Origin: Mariprofundaceae bacterium
Lineage (GTDB): Bacteria > Pseudomonadota > Zetaproteobacteria > Mariprofundales > Mariprofundaceae
DNA length: 37,470 nt
Assembly: GCA_030950825.1 (NCBI GenBank)
Contig: JAUZQT010000069.1
Span: 1 to 37,470 of the forward strand
Reading direction: 5' to 3'
Part shown: one piece after another, positions 26,918 through 37,390 of the stretch
How the letters are laid out: each line of letters starts with the position of its first letter
How positions within the stretch are numbered: position 1 is the stretch's first letter
Program-made: the position numbers and the translations under genes
Notes under the pieces: generated by a model
What the model was told of the DNA's origin: nothing
Seen by the model: the letters and a program-made list of their open reading frames with translations, nothing else
Database searches by the model: none

Positions 26918-28152
26918 TGGCTAAACATGAACAGAATGTCATTGTGGGTCTTGATATAGGCACAAGCAAAATTGCTTGTGTTGTTGCAGAGGCCTCTCCG
27001 GATGGGCGGATTGATGTCATTGGTATTGGCAAACACCCCTCACGTGGGCTTCGTAAAGGTGTTGTGGTAAATATTGAGAGTACTGTTGAATCTATTCGTT
27101 TGGCTGTTGAAGAAGCGGAAATGATGTCTGGATCTGAAATTCACTCAGTTTTTGTGGGTATCGCAGGTAATCATATTCAAGGTTATAATTCACATGGGGT
27201 GGTTGCTACAAAAAATGGCGAAGTGACAAAAGAGGATGTGGGTCGTGCTGTTGATGCCGCCAGTGCCATGGCTATTCCTGCAGATCAAAAGATTTTACAT
27301 ATTTTACCGCAAGAATATATTATTGACCAACAAGATGGCATTCGTGAGCCCATTGGCATGAGTGGCGTGCGATTAGAAGCGCGTGTGCACATGATCACAG
27401 GCGCTGTCTCTTCGGCACACAATATTATTAAGTGCTGTAATCGTTGTAACCTAGATGTGTCAGATATGGTTCTGGAACAAGTTGCATCAAGTGAATCCGT
27501 ACTTAGTCAGGATGAAAAAGATATTGGCGTGATTCTTATTGATATTGGTGGTGGCACAACAGACATTGCAATTTTTATCAATGGTGCTATACATCATACT
27601 GCGGTTATCCCCATTGGCGGCGATCACCTGACCAATGATTTGGTCATTGGTTTGCGCACCTCTGCCCGCGAGGCGGATCTATTAAAAATAAAATATGGCT
27701 CATGCATGGTTGAAATGATTGCACCCGATGAGCAAGTTGAAGTCCCCAGTGTTGGAGGGCGTGAGCCTCGCCCTATGCCACGTCAAATTATGGCACAGAT
27801 TTTGGAGCCACGTGTGCATGAGTTGTTTGAGTTGATCAAAGCTGAATTGCAACGGTCGGGGTATCAAGAGCTTATTGCGGCGGGTCTGGTATTAACAGGT
27901 GGTAGTTCATTATTGGAAGGGATGATTGAACTGGCTGAAGAAACCTTCGATGGCTTGCCTGTTCGTCGCGGCTGTCCAGAAGGTATTGGCGGGCTTGCAG
28001 ATGTTGTTTCAAGCCCCATTTATGCAACGGGTGTGGGTTTATTATTATATGGTCAGCGTTACCGTTTGCAAGCGTCCCATAAATATCCCATGGAAAGTAA
28101 ACGAGGGCTATTACATCGTATGCGACAATGGTTTGGCGATGCTCCCAGTTGA
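26917..28152 (+). CDS. ftsA: Cell division protein FtsA
   Basis: IVGLDIGTSKIACVVAE; VILIDIGGGTTDIAIF; GLVLTGGSSLLEG. Confidence 0.97.
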   Translation: MAKHEQNVIVGLDIGTSKIACVVAEASPDGRIDVIGIGKHPSRGLRKGVVVNIESTVESIRLAVEEAEMMSGSEIHSVFVGIAGNHIQGYNSHGVVATKNGEVTKEDVGRAVDAASAMAIPADQKILHILPQEYIIDQQDGIREPIGMSGVRLEARVHMITGAVSSAHNIIKCCNRCNLDVSDMVLEQVASSESVLSQDEKDIGVILIDIGGGTTDIAIFINGAIHHTAVIPIGGDHLTNDLVIGLRTSAREADLLKIKYGSCMVEMIAPDEQVEVPSVGGREPRPMPRQIMAQILEPRVHELFELIKAELQRSGYQELIAAGLVLTGGSSLLEGMIELAEETFDGLPVRRGCPEGIGGLADVVSSPIYATGVGLLLYGQRYRLQASHKYPMESKRGLLHRMRQWFGDAPS

Positions 28153-28223
28153 AAGTAGGAAACAACTGAGTACGAAGCAATTGAAAAAGAGAAAATTAAT
28201 AGATATATAATGAGGAGAGGAAG

Positions 28224-29423
28224 ATGGCCATTTTTTATGAATTAGATGATACAAAAGGATTAAAGGCAAGTATCAAGGTTATAGGTGTTGGTGGTGGCGG
28301 GGGTAATGCCATCAATAATATGATTAGCCAAAAAATGACAGGTGTTGAATTTATTGTTGCCAATACTGATGCGCAAGCCATTGAACAAAGTCAGGCTGAA
28401 ATTTGTTTGCAGCTTGGCGGTGATAAAACGCGTGGTTTAGGGGCAGGGGCTGATCCTAATTTGGGCAAGGACGCCGCTGAAATTGAACGAGAGCACATCG
28501 GCGAAATGCTGATTGATACGGATATGCTATTCATTACAGCAGGTATGGGGGGCGGAACAGGAACAGGTGCAGCTCCTGTGATTGCTGAAATCGCCAATGA
28601 AATGGGTATCTTGACTGTGGGCGTCGTAACCAAGCCATTTGCCTTTGAAGGCAAGCGTCGCATGCGCCAAGCAGAGGCTGGGATTGAGGCCTTGCGTCAA
28701 TATGTTGATACACTGATTACTATCCCCAATCAGAAACTGGTGGGTGCTGTTGGTAAAACAACCACGATGATGGATGCTTTTCGTCAGGTCGATGATGTTT
28801 TGCTACAGGCTGTGAAGGGAATTTCCGACCTCATTGCTAATTCTGGTTATATTAATGTGGATTTTGCAGATGTGAAGTCAGTGATGAGTGAAAATCGCAG
28901 CATGGCAATGATGGGCGCTGGTACTGCCAGTGGTGAAAACAGAGCCTGTGAAGCTGTCGAAATGGCTATTTCTTCACCACTACTGGAAGATGTCGATATT
29001 CATGGCGCACGCGGTATTTTGGTTAATGTAACAGGCAATGCTGAAATGGGGCTGCATGAAGTCACTGAAGCGGTCAGCATTATTGAAAATATGGTGGATG
29101 AAGATGCCAATATCATTTTTGGTTATGTCAATGACGATAGTATGGGTGATGAATTGCGCGTAACCGTTGTCGCAACAGGGTTAAATCAAGGAAGCAGTGC
29201 TGCTTGCAGTACACCGCGTATTGCCAGCACGACACTTTCTGCGGGTAAGATCAATATTCCCATTCCTGCTGCAGAAATGTCCCATTCAAATGGCAACTCT
29301 GTTGATTATGCCAATTTTGATGCACCAGCCGCGTCGCGGACAGCGGCACAAAAATCCAGCCCTTTGGCATATGATGAAGGTCAACTTTCTATCCCTACCT
29401 GGATTCGCAGGCAAGCCGACTAA
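28224..29423 (+). CDS. ftsZ: Cell division protein FtsZ
   Basis: [37 protein letters not shown]-terminal peptide [12 protein letters not shown]. Confidence 0.98.
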   Translation: MAIFYELDDTKGLKASIKVIGVGGGGGNAINNMISQKMTGVEFIVANTDAQAIEQSQAEICLQLGGDKTRGLGAGADPNLGKDAAEIEREHIGEMLIDTDMLFITAGMGGGTGTGAAPVIAEIANEMGILTVGVVTKPFAFEGKRRMRQAEAGIEALRQYVDTLITIPNQKLVGAVGKTTTMMDAFRQVDDVLLQAVKGISDLIANSGYINVDFADVKSVMSENRSMAMMGAGTASGENRACEAVEMAISSPLLEDVDIHGARGILVNVTGNAEMGLHEVTEAVSIIENMVDEDANIIFGYVNDDSMGDELRVTVVATGLNQGSSAACSTPRIASTTLSAGKINIPIPAAEMSHSNGNSVDYANFDAPAASRTAAQKSSPLAYDEGQLSIPTWIRRQAD

Positions 29424-29629
29424 TTTTTTTATGCGTATTTTTTATGGAGTCACATGAACACCCGTATCAAAAAGCATATGCAAACTTTTCAATGCTTGTC
29501 AACCATGGCATGATGTCGCTTGATAATCATAAAAAGGGTGCTCTGCATCACCATAGAAACCTTACACAAGTGGTATATTGCAGGGTAGTGGCTATCTCAT
29601 GGTAACATCAAGATGTGCAAGGAGGGTTT

Positions 29630-30538
29630 ATGGTTCCACAAAGAACTTTAAATAACACTATTCGTTGTAGTGGTATTGGTCTGCATTCAGGTAAAAAAAT
29701 TCAACTCGTTTTACACCCCGCTGATGTCAATACGGGCATTGCTTTCACCCGTTCTGACTTGAATATTTCAATTCCTGCCCATGCAGATTTTGTGATAGAT
29801 ACCCGTTTATGTACGACGATTGGTAAAGATGGCGTTAGCATTTCAACAGTTGAACACCTGCTCTCTGCGCTATCTGGTTTGGGCATTGATAACGCACATA
29901 TTGAAGTCAATGGCGCAGAAGTTCCTGTGATGGATGGCTCCGCTGCACCCTTTGTCTTTCTCATTCAATGCGCTGGTATTCGTGAACAGAATGAAAGCAA
30001 AAAAGTAATACGCATTCTCAATCGTGTTGAAGTCAGTGACGGTGATAAGCGTTGTGCCTTGTATCCTGCTTCAGGTTTTAAAGTTTCTTATCTGTTGGAT
30101 TATGATCATCCCCTGTTAAAAAACCGTTCCGTTAGCATTGATTTTTCACATCAGGCTTATACCCGTGAAGTGAGCCGGGCGCGAACCTTTGGTTTTTTGC
30201 ATGAAATCGAAGCCCTGCAAAAATCTGGATTGGCGTTGGGCGGCTCTTTGGAAAATGCCATTGTACTGGATCAATACCGTGTCATGAATGACGGCGGTTT
30301 GCGCTACGAAGATGAATGCGTCCGGCATAAAATTTTAGATACCGTGGGTGATTTATCCTTGGCTGGCCTGCCGATTGTAGGAGCTTTTGAAGGAGCGCGG
30401 ACAGGTCATCAGATGAACCATAGCTTGGTCACAGCACTGCTTGCTGATACGAGCGCATGGCGTATTGAAGATCTTTCGCCAGTAGAAAATCCTACTCAAA
30501 CGGTGTTATCAGGGCAGGTATTTGCTCAGCAAATGTAA
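29630..30538 (+). CDS. lpxC: UDP-3-O-acyl-GlcNAc deacetylase
   Basis: QRTLNNTIRCSGIGLHSGKK; STVEHLLSALSGLGIDNAHIEVNGAEVPVMDGSA; RBS aaggaggg. Confidence 0.97.
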   Translation: MVPQRTLNNTIRCSGIGLHSGKKIQLVLHPADVNTGIAFTRSDLNISIPAHADFVIDTRLCTTIGKDGVSISTVEHLLSALSGLGIDNAHIEVNGAEVPVMDGSAAPFVFLIQCAGIREQNESKKVIRILNRVEVSDGDKRCALYPASGFKVSYLLDYDHPLLKNRSVSIDFSHQAYTREVSRARTFGFLHEIEALQKSGLALGGSLENAIVLDQYRVMNDGGLRYEDECVRHKILDTVGDLSLAGLPIVGAFEGARTGHQMNHSLVTALLADTSAWRIEDLSPVENPTQTVLSGQVFAQQM

Positions 30539-30592
30539 GGCTCATGGAGTGCAGCGAGAAACCGCATAATTTTTAGTTTTTTTGTAAGTATA

Positions 30593-31471
30593 TCATCCGT
30601 AAAGCGTTGCAACATCCTTCGGTTCACACACCAATAAGACATCGCAGCCTGCGGCTTTGGCCGCAGTCACGGCTTTTATGATAGAGCTGCCCGCACCTTG
30701 CATGCAAAGGTCATCACTCCATATTTTTTGACCAAATAAAAAGCGACCACGCAAAATGTCGTGCAACCAAAAATGAGAAAATGTGGCGACCTTGTTTTCC
30801 ACAGCCGTATATACAATATGGGCTGTCATGATATGTGCCAGCCCTTGTGCGGCTAATATTTTAAATATTTCAGCTTCTTCCAATAAAGTATCCAAGCTTG
30901 CATCTACCGTAGGCACGGATACATGAGAATCCGTATTGGCTCGTCCATGCCCTGGAAAGTGTTTGCCTACGGCCTGAATACCAGCTGCATGCAAGCCCTG
31001 CATGCAAGCCGTTGCCAAAGCAGCAACTTGCTGCCTGTCGCTGCCATACGAACGTTGACCAATAATATTGTGCCCCGTATCAAAAAAAAGATCCAGTACT
31101 GGTGTGCAATTGTGTGTGAACCCTAATTTTTTCAGACTAAAAGCAACTTGATAGGCATCATCAAATACAGCTTGTTTGGCAGCGGCTTCATCCAAAGCAA
31201 ACATCCTACCATATTCACCAGCGTGCTTGCGGTTTATAAAGGGTGCCCAAGGCATCCGATGAACACGCCCACCTTCTTCATCAATAGCAGCCCAAGTTTC
31301 TTGCCCTGAGCATTGACGAACATTATCCAGCAAGGCTTTCAGCTGCTCTGGTGATGCGATGTTTCGTGCGAAAATAATAACGCCCAAGGGTGGCTTTTCT
31401 CGCAGCCACTGGCGCTCTTGTTTATTTAAAACCAGCCCTTGTAATCCAATCATATAATGCTGGTACATCAC
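30593..31471 (-). CDS. nagZ: Beta-N-acetylhexosaminidase
   Basis: GVIIFARNIASPEQL; AIDEEGGRVHRM; AVGKHFPGHG. Confidence 0.95.
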   Translation of the reverse strand: MMYQHYMIGLQGLVLNKQERQWLREKPPLGVIIFARNIASPEQLKALLDNVRQCSGQETWAAIDEEGGRVHRMPWAPFINRKHAGEYGRMFALDEAAAKQAVFDDAYQVAFSLKKLGFTHNCTPVLDLFFDTGHNIIGQRSYGSDRQQVAALATACMQGLHAAGIQAVGKHFPGHGRANTDSHVSVPTVDASLDTLLEEAEIFKILAAQGLAHIMTAHIVYTAVENKVATFSHFWLHDILRGRFLFGQKIWSDDLCMQGAGSSIIKAVTAAKAAGCDVLLVCEPKDVATLYG

Positions 31472-32319
31472 TAACCTTGGTAACTATTGGCAGAAACGGC
31501 AATTCTTTCAGCCAGACTGCGCACGGCCATTGAAAGAAAGTTCGTCAAATCGGATCCTTGTTTGTAGTTTGCCGAATGCAAATTTGACACACGCCCATCT
31601 GCTACAAATTGAAAAGCATTGCCCCACTTCTCAGTATGCCGCTGATCATATACTGCAATGGATATGCCGCCGTGTTGCTTGATCAGTGAGAAGCATGGTA
31701 TATCGGTATATCCATCCCCTATAAATACCATTTGATTCAATGGGATACGTAATTGATCACTGGGCACGCGCTGATTGACAGCAAAGGGCTCACCGCGCGA
31801 TTGCTGACCTATAATACCCTTTTGAACTTGAAAGATATAACGTGTTTTGTCGGTAAAACTGATGATTTTTCTCGGTGATACAACCTTTCCTTGTGCGTCA
31901 AAATGAAATTCAGACGCCCAAATATCTGTAAATTCATGGGCAATGGCCATATTTCTCAACACATCACCAATGCCACTACTGATCAGATAAAACTCCAGTG
32001 TGACATGCGGATTGGCTTCTTTCACCACCTGCCTTAAATGCGGGAATACATTTTCAACGCCCTCAAAAAATGGCAGCTGTTTTCCCCAGCCTTCCAACGC
32101 TTGTTGGCTCATTGTTGTGATGTGCCCATCGTCAGAAGCCTTAATCATATGTGTTAGATAGGCTGGTACTGGATCCCAGTCCTTTGCCATCATCTCCCCA
32201 ACTTCTTTCCAAAATCCTTCAATATCATCCAGACCCGCATGTTGAAGAAAACCCGTCGTACTATCAGGGCCAAGCGTTTCGTCAAAATCAAAAATAACTG
32301 CTATTTTTTCCTGCATCAA
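31471..32319 (-). CDS. HAD-superfamily hydrolase
   Basis: VIFDFDETLGPDST (motif I) and MVFIGDGYTDIPCF (motif IV-like). Confidence 0.88.
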   Translation of the reverse strand: MMQEKIAVIFDFDETLGPDSTTGFLQHAGLDDIEGFWKEVGEMMAKDWDPVPAYLTHMIKASDDGHITTMSQQALEGWGKQLPFFEGVENVFPHLRQVVKEANPHVTLEFYLISSGIGDVLRNMAIAHEFTDIWASEFHFDAQGKVVSPRKIISFTDKTRYIFQVQKGIIGQQSRGEPFAVNQRVPSDQLRIPLNQMVFIGDGYTDIPCFSLIKQHGGISIAVYDQRHTEKWGNAFQFVADGRVSNLHSANYKQGSDLTNFLSMAVRSLAERIAVSANSYQG

Positions 32320-32331
32320 TCAGTACCTCGT

Positions 32332-33153
32332 TTATGTGAGTTTATCGGGTATTTGTAATTCATCGGCCGCAACATAGACACAAGCTGGATAGACTGGGCC
32401 TATATCCACAATAATCCATTGCCCGCCACGCTTACCCAGTTCCACATCCAACACATCGCCCTTGCATAAGTATGAAATAATTTCCAAAGGTAGGTTTACA
32501 GGGCCAATGAGTTTGTCTTGGTTGTCAAAGCCCATAAATACATGTTTGGTAGCCATATCAATACGATCAATACGTGCATGTCCCTCTGCAAATTTATCAA
32601 AACGTTTGCCTCTCAAACGCGGAGACACACCGCCGCCCAAGCGCACAAAATATAATAATAAGTGCGCAACTTTACTTGCCCTTGAAGATTCAGGCACGAC
32701 ATCATTCAGAACCTCCACAAATCTTTTATGGGTGCTTTTATTCAGCCATGCCTTGGCAAGTATAAAATCAACCCACGCATGCAGTACAGCTGCAAATGAT
32801 TCCAGTGCCAAGCTATCCATGGCAGGTTCACGCAATAAATACCAACCAAGGAAGTCTTTGATATGTTCGCCATCCAGCTGTGATAATAGTAGCCCACCCA
32901 ACTCGGCAGGGCGTTCCATATCACCATCGAACAATTTTTCAATATAACCTTCGAGTGCGGCTTCCCATTCAGCAGGTGTTGTATCATCCATTTCAATCTC
33001 ATCTTGGAATAAATCGGAATAATGCATCAAATAATCAGCAAACATTTCCAAACAGGTTTCAACATCATCCACTTTTAATGAATCATCGTGATCTAGGCTC
33101 ATTGTAAATTGATCCATGGCTTCTTGTACTTTGATATCTGTATGGGTGCTCAT
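32332..33153 (-). CDS. Protein of unknown function (273 aa)
   Basis: Long ORF 12 nt upstream of the HAD gene; no family recognised. Confidence 0.75.
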   Translation of the reverse strand: MSTHTDIKVQEAMDQFTMSLDHDDSLKVDDVETCLEMFADYLMHYSDLFQDEIEMDDTTPAEWEAALEGYIEKLFDGDMERPAELGGLLLSQLDGEHIKDFLGWYLLREPAMDSLALESFAAVLHAWVDFILAKAWLNKSTHKRFVEVLNDVVPESSRASKVAHLLLYFVRLGGGVSPRLRGKRFDKFAEGHARIDRIDMATKHVFMGFDNQDKLIGPVNLPLEIISYLCKGDVLDVELGKRGGQWIIVDIGPVYPACVYVAADELQIPDKLT

Positions 33154-33382
33154 TTTCTGTTAAAATATCCTCTATTCGTATGCGTTATTTTATTGACGGC
33201 ATTATTTATTTTTGAACTTCTGATGCAAGCATAACTTACTCGCCTTGTCGTAGCTACATCCCAAAGCTATTGTTGCGTAAATTTTAGCATAGGTAACATG
33301 GCGGCAAGCTAGCGAGAATGAATGATTCAGCCTGTAATAGGATGATTCATAATCATGGGGTGAAAAAGTTCACCTACGTTAA

Positions 33383-33544
33383 GGAACGGGAATTAAATAA
33401 CATGTGCATTTGAAGCGCAGTGTTTTTGTTCAGCATGAAGGCGCAAAAAGCGAAGCATAGCCTGCTATGTAAGCTTTTTTTTGCAACGCCCATGCTGGGC
33501 AAAAAGACAAGCATGAATTGCGCAAGTTATTTAATTCCCGTTCC
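33383..33544. repeat. Long-palindrome (MITE-like) repeat element, copy 2
   Basis: GGAACGGGAATTAAATAAC (33383-33401) and GTTATTTAATTCCCGTTCC (33526-33544) are perfect reverse complements; the core is shared with copy 1. Confidence 0.88.
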
Positions 33545-33567
33545 TAAGCACAGTATAGGAGAAAGTG

Positions 33568-34128
33568 ATGCAAATCAATTCAACAAGTATTCGTGTAGGA
33601 CATGTCCTTGAAGTGGATAATATCTTATGGCGTGTGATGAAAACACAGCATGTTACACCGGGCAAGGGTGTGGCTTGCATGCAGGTTGAAATGCGAAACC
33701 TTGAAACAGGCAATAAAACCAATAAGCGTTTCAACTCCACAGAGCGGGTTAAGCGAGCTGTTTTATCGCAGGTAACCATGCAATACCTTTATTCAGATGG
33801 TAGTGACTACCATTTTATGAACACTGAGACATATGATCAAATCACCTTAAATAAAGATCTGTTAGAGGGTGCGCTACCTTATCTTTTACCAGAAATGGAA
33901 GTTACCGTTGAATTTCATGGCGAGCGACCATTGAATGTTCAAATGCCCAAAACTGTGATTCTTGAATTGGTTGAATGCGATGCCGCCATCAAAGGGCAGA
34001 CAGCAACCAGCTCATACAAACCTGGGAAATTGGAAACAGGTGCTTCAATTATGATCCCGCCATTTGTTGAGTCGGGCATTAAAATAAAAGTTAATACCGA
34101 CAGTGGTGAATACGTTGAACGCGCATAG
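33568..34128 (+). CDS. efp: Translation elongation factor P
   Basis: MQINSTSIRVGHVLEVDNILWRVMKTQHVTPGKGVACMQVEMRNLETGNKTNKRF. Confidence 0.97.
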   Translation: MQINSTSIRVGHVLEVDNILWRVMKTQHVTPGKGVACMQVEMRNLETGNKTNKRFNSTERVKRAVLSQVTMQYLYSDGSDYHFMNTETYDQITLNKDLLEGALPYLLPEMEVTVEFHGERPLNVQMPKTVILELVECDAAIKGQTATSSYKPGKLETGASIMIPPFVESGIKIKVNTDSGEYVERA

Positions 34129-34196
34129 TGAGCTGAATAGTTACGTTTACTATGACAGGCTAAAAACCTCATCAGTGCCTTTGTTTGATGTTAAAA

Positions 34197-35801
34197 TCAC
34201 GATGCTTTTTTTAAAATCTGCGCGGCAACCTTCAGTCCATCCACGGCGGCAGAAACAATGCCGCCAGCATAACCTGCACCTTCACCAATGGGGTAAAGGT
34301 TGGGGAGGGATACTGACTGCATATCCTGATCACGGATCATGCGAATCGGTGAACTGGTACGCGACTCCACAGCCAAAATATTGGCATCATCACTAATATA
34401 GCCTTTCATTTTTCTATCAAATGCAGTGAAACCATCACGCAAAGGTTCAGTGAGCCATCGTGGAAAAAGATTATGTAAATCAGCCACCTCCACACTGGGT
34501 TTGAAGCGGCTTGGTGCCAGTTTTCCAGTATTCTTTTTTTGCACAAAATCTGAAATACGCATGGCAGGTGCAGCGTAAGCTATTTGTGCCATCTCAAAAC
34601 AACGGCGCTCAAGTTCACGTTGCAAACGGATCCCACACAAAGCATCACGACCCAAGCCATGGCGATCAATATCATCGGGGGTGACTTGCACCACAATGCC
34701 AGAGTTGGCAAGCGGACTGCGCCGATGGGCATTGCTCATGCCATTGACAGCCATCATGCCTGCTTCTGTTGGTGACGGTACAATCAACCCACCAGGACAC
34801 ATGCAAAAACTGTAAACGCCACGTTTACCAATATATTGATCTGTTACTTGATGAGAAAGCCTGTATTCGGCGGCACCCAAATGTTGGTGTTTGGAAAATT
34901 GACCATACTGACATTCATTAACCCATGCTTGTAAATGTTCAGCACGCACACCGACAGCAAAGTCTTTGGCTTCGATTGCCACTCCCTGTGTATGCAAATG
35001 TTCAATGGTGTCGCGCGCCGAATGGCCAATTGCCAATACAATATGCTCAGCCAATATTTCTTCGCCATCTGCCAAGTGAACACCATTTGCCTGCTGCTTG
35101 CTGTTGAGAATATGATCCACCCGACTATCAAAACGATAATCCACCCCCAGCGTTAAAAGGTGCTCACGCATACGGCGAACAATACGAATCAGCTTATCCG
35201 TTCCCAGGTGAGGGTGTGCATCCAGTAGGATGCTTTTATCTGCGCCAAAACGCACAAATTCGGCCAAAACCCAGCGAACATAGGGGTGTTTGATACGGGT
35301 ATAGAGTTTTCCATCCGTGTAAGTGCCAGCGCCGCCCTCACCAAAACAGACGTTGCTTTCAGGGTTTAATTCACCACGGCTGCGCAAGCGACCAATATCG
35401 CGCAGGCGTTTTTCAACTGGTTTTCCTCGCTCCAATAGCGTCACACGCATACCGCCTTCAGCCAATGCCAATGCCGCAAACAAACCCGCAGGTCCAGCGC
35501 CAACAATGATCGTATGCTCTTTGTTTTTACGCGCCCATAAACCTTGTGGTTTAGCAATATTCAAACTGGAAGTCGTAATTATTTTGGCTTGTGGTGGAAG
35601 CTTTGCTGTTTCATGAACCTTGCATTCAATACTACAGACAAAATGTACGGCATTGCGTTTACGTGCATCAATGGCACGCCGAACAATGGTTATGTCTGTG
35701 ATGTCACGGCTTGTAATGTGCAATAATTTTGCAATACGCAGACGCAGATAGGTATCAGATTCATCCAATTCAACAGGTATATTGGTTAAGCGAATAAACA
35801 T
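34197..35801 (-). CDS. NAD(P)/FAD-dependent oxidoreductase (COG2509-like)
   Basis: HTIIVGAGPAGLFAALALAEGGMRVTLLERGKPVEKR; NVCFGEGGAGTYTDGKLYTR; PIGEGAGYAGGIVSAAVDGLK. Confidence 0.92.
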   Translation of the reverse strand: MFIRLTNIPVELDESDTYLRLRIAKLLHITSRDITDITIVRRAIDARKRNAVHFVCSIECKVHETAKLPPQAKIITTSSLNIAKPQGLWARKNKEHTIIVGAGPAGLFAALALAEGGMRVTLLERGKPVEKRLRDIGRLRSRGELNPESNVCFGEGGAGTYTDGKLYTRIKHPYVRWVLAEFVRFGADKSILLDAHPHLGTDKLIRIVRRMREHLLTLGVDYRFDSRVDHILNSKQQANGVHLADGEEILAEHIVLAIGHSARDTIEHLHTQGVAIEAKDFAVGVRAEHLQAWVNECQYGQFSKHQHLGAAEYRLSHQVTDQYIGKRGVYSFCMCPGGLIVPSPTEAGMMAVNGMSNAHRRSPLANSGIVVQVTPDDIDRHGLGRDALCGIRLQRELERRCFEMAQIAYAAPAMRISDFVQKKNTGKLAPSRFKPSVEVADLHNLFPRWLTEPLRDGFTAFDRKMKGYISDDANILAVESRTSSPIRMIRDQDMQSVSLPNLYPIGEGAGYAGGIVSAAVDGLKVAAQILKKAS

Positions 35802-35996
35802 CGCCCAAGACTAGCGTTGTAAGGCCACAACGAAAGTGAATCTGTATTAGCCGCGTTAATCAACGAAGGATGTTGACCCTTTGACCTGAAGGATAGGCCA
35901 CTACGAATTACTAAATCATTTGGTACTAAAGAGTGGCATGTAGCGGAGAAATTAAGTGCGTTTAGTAAACTATCACCGAACTCCAAAGGAACCTAT
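35802..35996 (+). other. Structured non-coding sequence, possibly a group II intron domain I fragment
   Basis: Hairpin CGTTGT-AAGGCC-ACAACG; CGAAAGTGAATCTGTATTAGCCGCGTTAATCAACG and similar stretches resemble intron domain I by eye only. Confidence 0.25.
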
Positions 35997-36605
35997 CTAC
36001 AACTTACGCAAACGTGCCATAATCCTCTCAATGATGGATGTTTTCTGGGATTGCTTGTCTAAACTCTCGACCGCAACAAAATGGTTCAGGCAGTAACTGG
36101 CGGTAACAATACCAATACGCCGCTTTAACTGTTCATAACTTGATGCCCCCTTGAAATAATTAGCCAAGCTGGCACCATCCTCAGTAAGGGCGAAGCGATA
36201 AAGTATTTGATACTCAGCCTGCACTGCTTTATCGCCATTAAAGCTTAAATAATGGCGAATTCGCACCCGAGGCAAACGTGAAAAAATGCGCATATAGATC
36301 TTCAACCGCTCTTTATTGGGCTCTATTTTATCAAGAACTTGCGAAAATATCTGCCTAGGATTTTGGGCAATAAACAGCACTTCTTCCTCCAGATTCTCCC
36401 AATAGAAAATCAGAAGCGGTTGCTCAATCATGGTGCAGATTGCCTCCACACAGCCCCCCCCGTGTAACAGCCCGTCTGCAATGGTCAGGCTCATGGATGG
36501 CTCACGACTATAAATCTCAATCGAACTTTTACCCATCAGCGCCTTGCGAAGCAGAACGAGATGTTTGATATTTTGAAGACCCTGACTGACACGTGGCATG
36601 ATCAC
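35997..36605 (-). CDS. Protein of unknown function (~200 aa)
   Basis: Long ORF preceded by a ggagagggtg-like RBS; no family recognised. Confidence 0.65.
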   Translation of the reverse strand: MIMPRVSQGLQNIKHLVLLRKALMGKSSIEIYSREPSMSLTIADGLLHGGGCVEAICTMIEQPLLIFYWENLEEEVLFIAQNPRQIFSQVLDKIEPNKERLKIYMRIFSRLPRVRIRHYLSFNGDKAVQAEYQILYRFALTEDGASLANYFKGASSYEQLKRRIGIVTASYCLNHFVAVESLDKQSQKTSIIERIMARLRKL

Positions 36606-36712
36606 CCTCTCCTATCAAGGCGAGAAGCCTATATATTCAGGCAAGAAAAAATGTGAATCCCATCACATCTTTGGCTATTTTTATGTGGCTCAGGGAAGGA
36701 GATATTATACCT

Positions 36713-37335
36713 TTAGCTGTCCTGCTTTCTGATAAAAGCAAAGAATTCCTGAGCACCTTCTGATTTTAGTGGTGTAATGACATCTCAATTGAAATTTCAA
36801 AGCCATTGCGATGCAGTGCGCGGGTGCGTACGGGTTTATACAACCAAGGCCCAATATTATTTTGTTGGTAATGCTGCATGCCCCTTTGCTGTGCTTCCCG
36901 TAAACGAACGGGAATAATTTCAGTAACCTGCTTGCCAGTAATTTGATGCCGAGACCAACCGAACAGTACTTCCGCACTGCGATTCCATTCCAGAATTAGT
37001 CCTTGTTCATCCATACTGATATAGGCATCGTAGCTGCAATCAATGATTTCAAGCAGCCGTACGCTTTTTTTGCGTATTTCCTTCTGCATTTTCTGCTGCC
37101 GCACGAACGTGCGTTGGGCATAAAAGCCAAAGCTAACCATGATGATCGAAATTAACGCGCGCATCCAAAGTTCATTTGAGTCGTGGCTTAATAGATTGTT
37201 GAAAAAACTACCCTCGCCAAAGATGAAGGCGTGCAATAGGGCTTCAATAAACCAGAATAGAAGCGCCACCAAGATACCCAGCCCGCCAAATCCTATCCGG
37301 CTCTTCCAAATTCTAAATGGGTAGGCAAAATTCAT
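36713..37335 (-). pseudogene. Membrane-anchored PAS-domain protein with a C-terminal frameshift
   Basis: Two TM segments, then a PAS domain (RLLEIIDCSYDAYISMDEQGLILEWNRSAEVLFGWSRHQITGKQVTEIIPVRLREAQQRGM...EISIEMSLHH*). A neighbouring frame continues LKSEGAQEFFAFIRKQDS*. Confidence 0.65.
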
Positions 37336-37390
37336 AGGGGGATAAGCAAGCTCAATGACTCACCACAAAACAAGCTGTCGAATGCTAATC

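Noticed and set aside
29453-29512. Possible 19-aa leader peptide MNTRIKKHMQTFQCLSTMA between ftsZ and lpxC with a weak GGAG
   Set aside because: Very short, no codon run or clear attenuator hairpin, no independent support.
33420-33611. 63-aa ORF inside palindrome copy 2
   Set aside because: Encoded by hairpin core sequence and runs into efp; length and frame are not maintained in copy 1.
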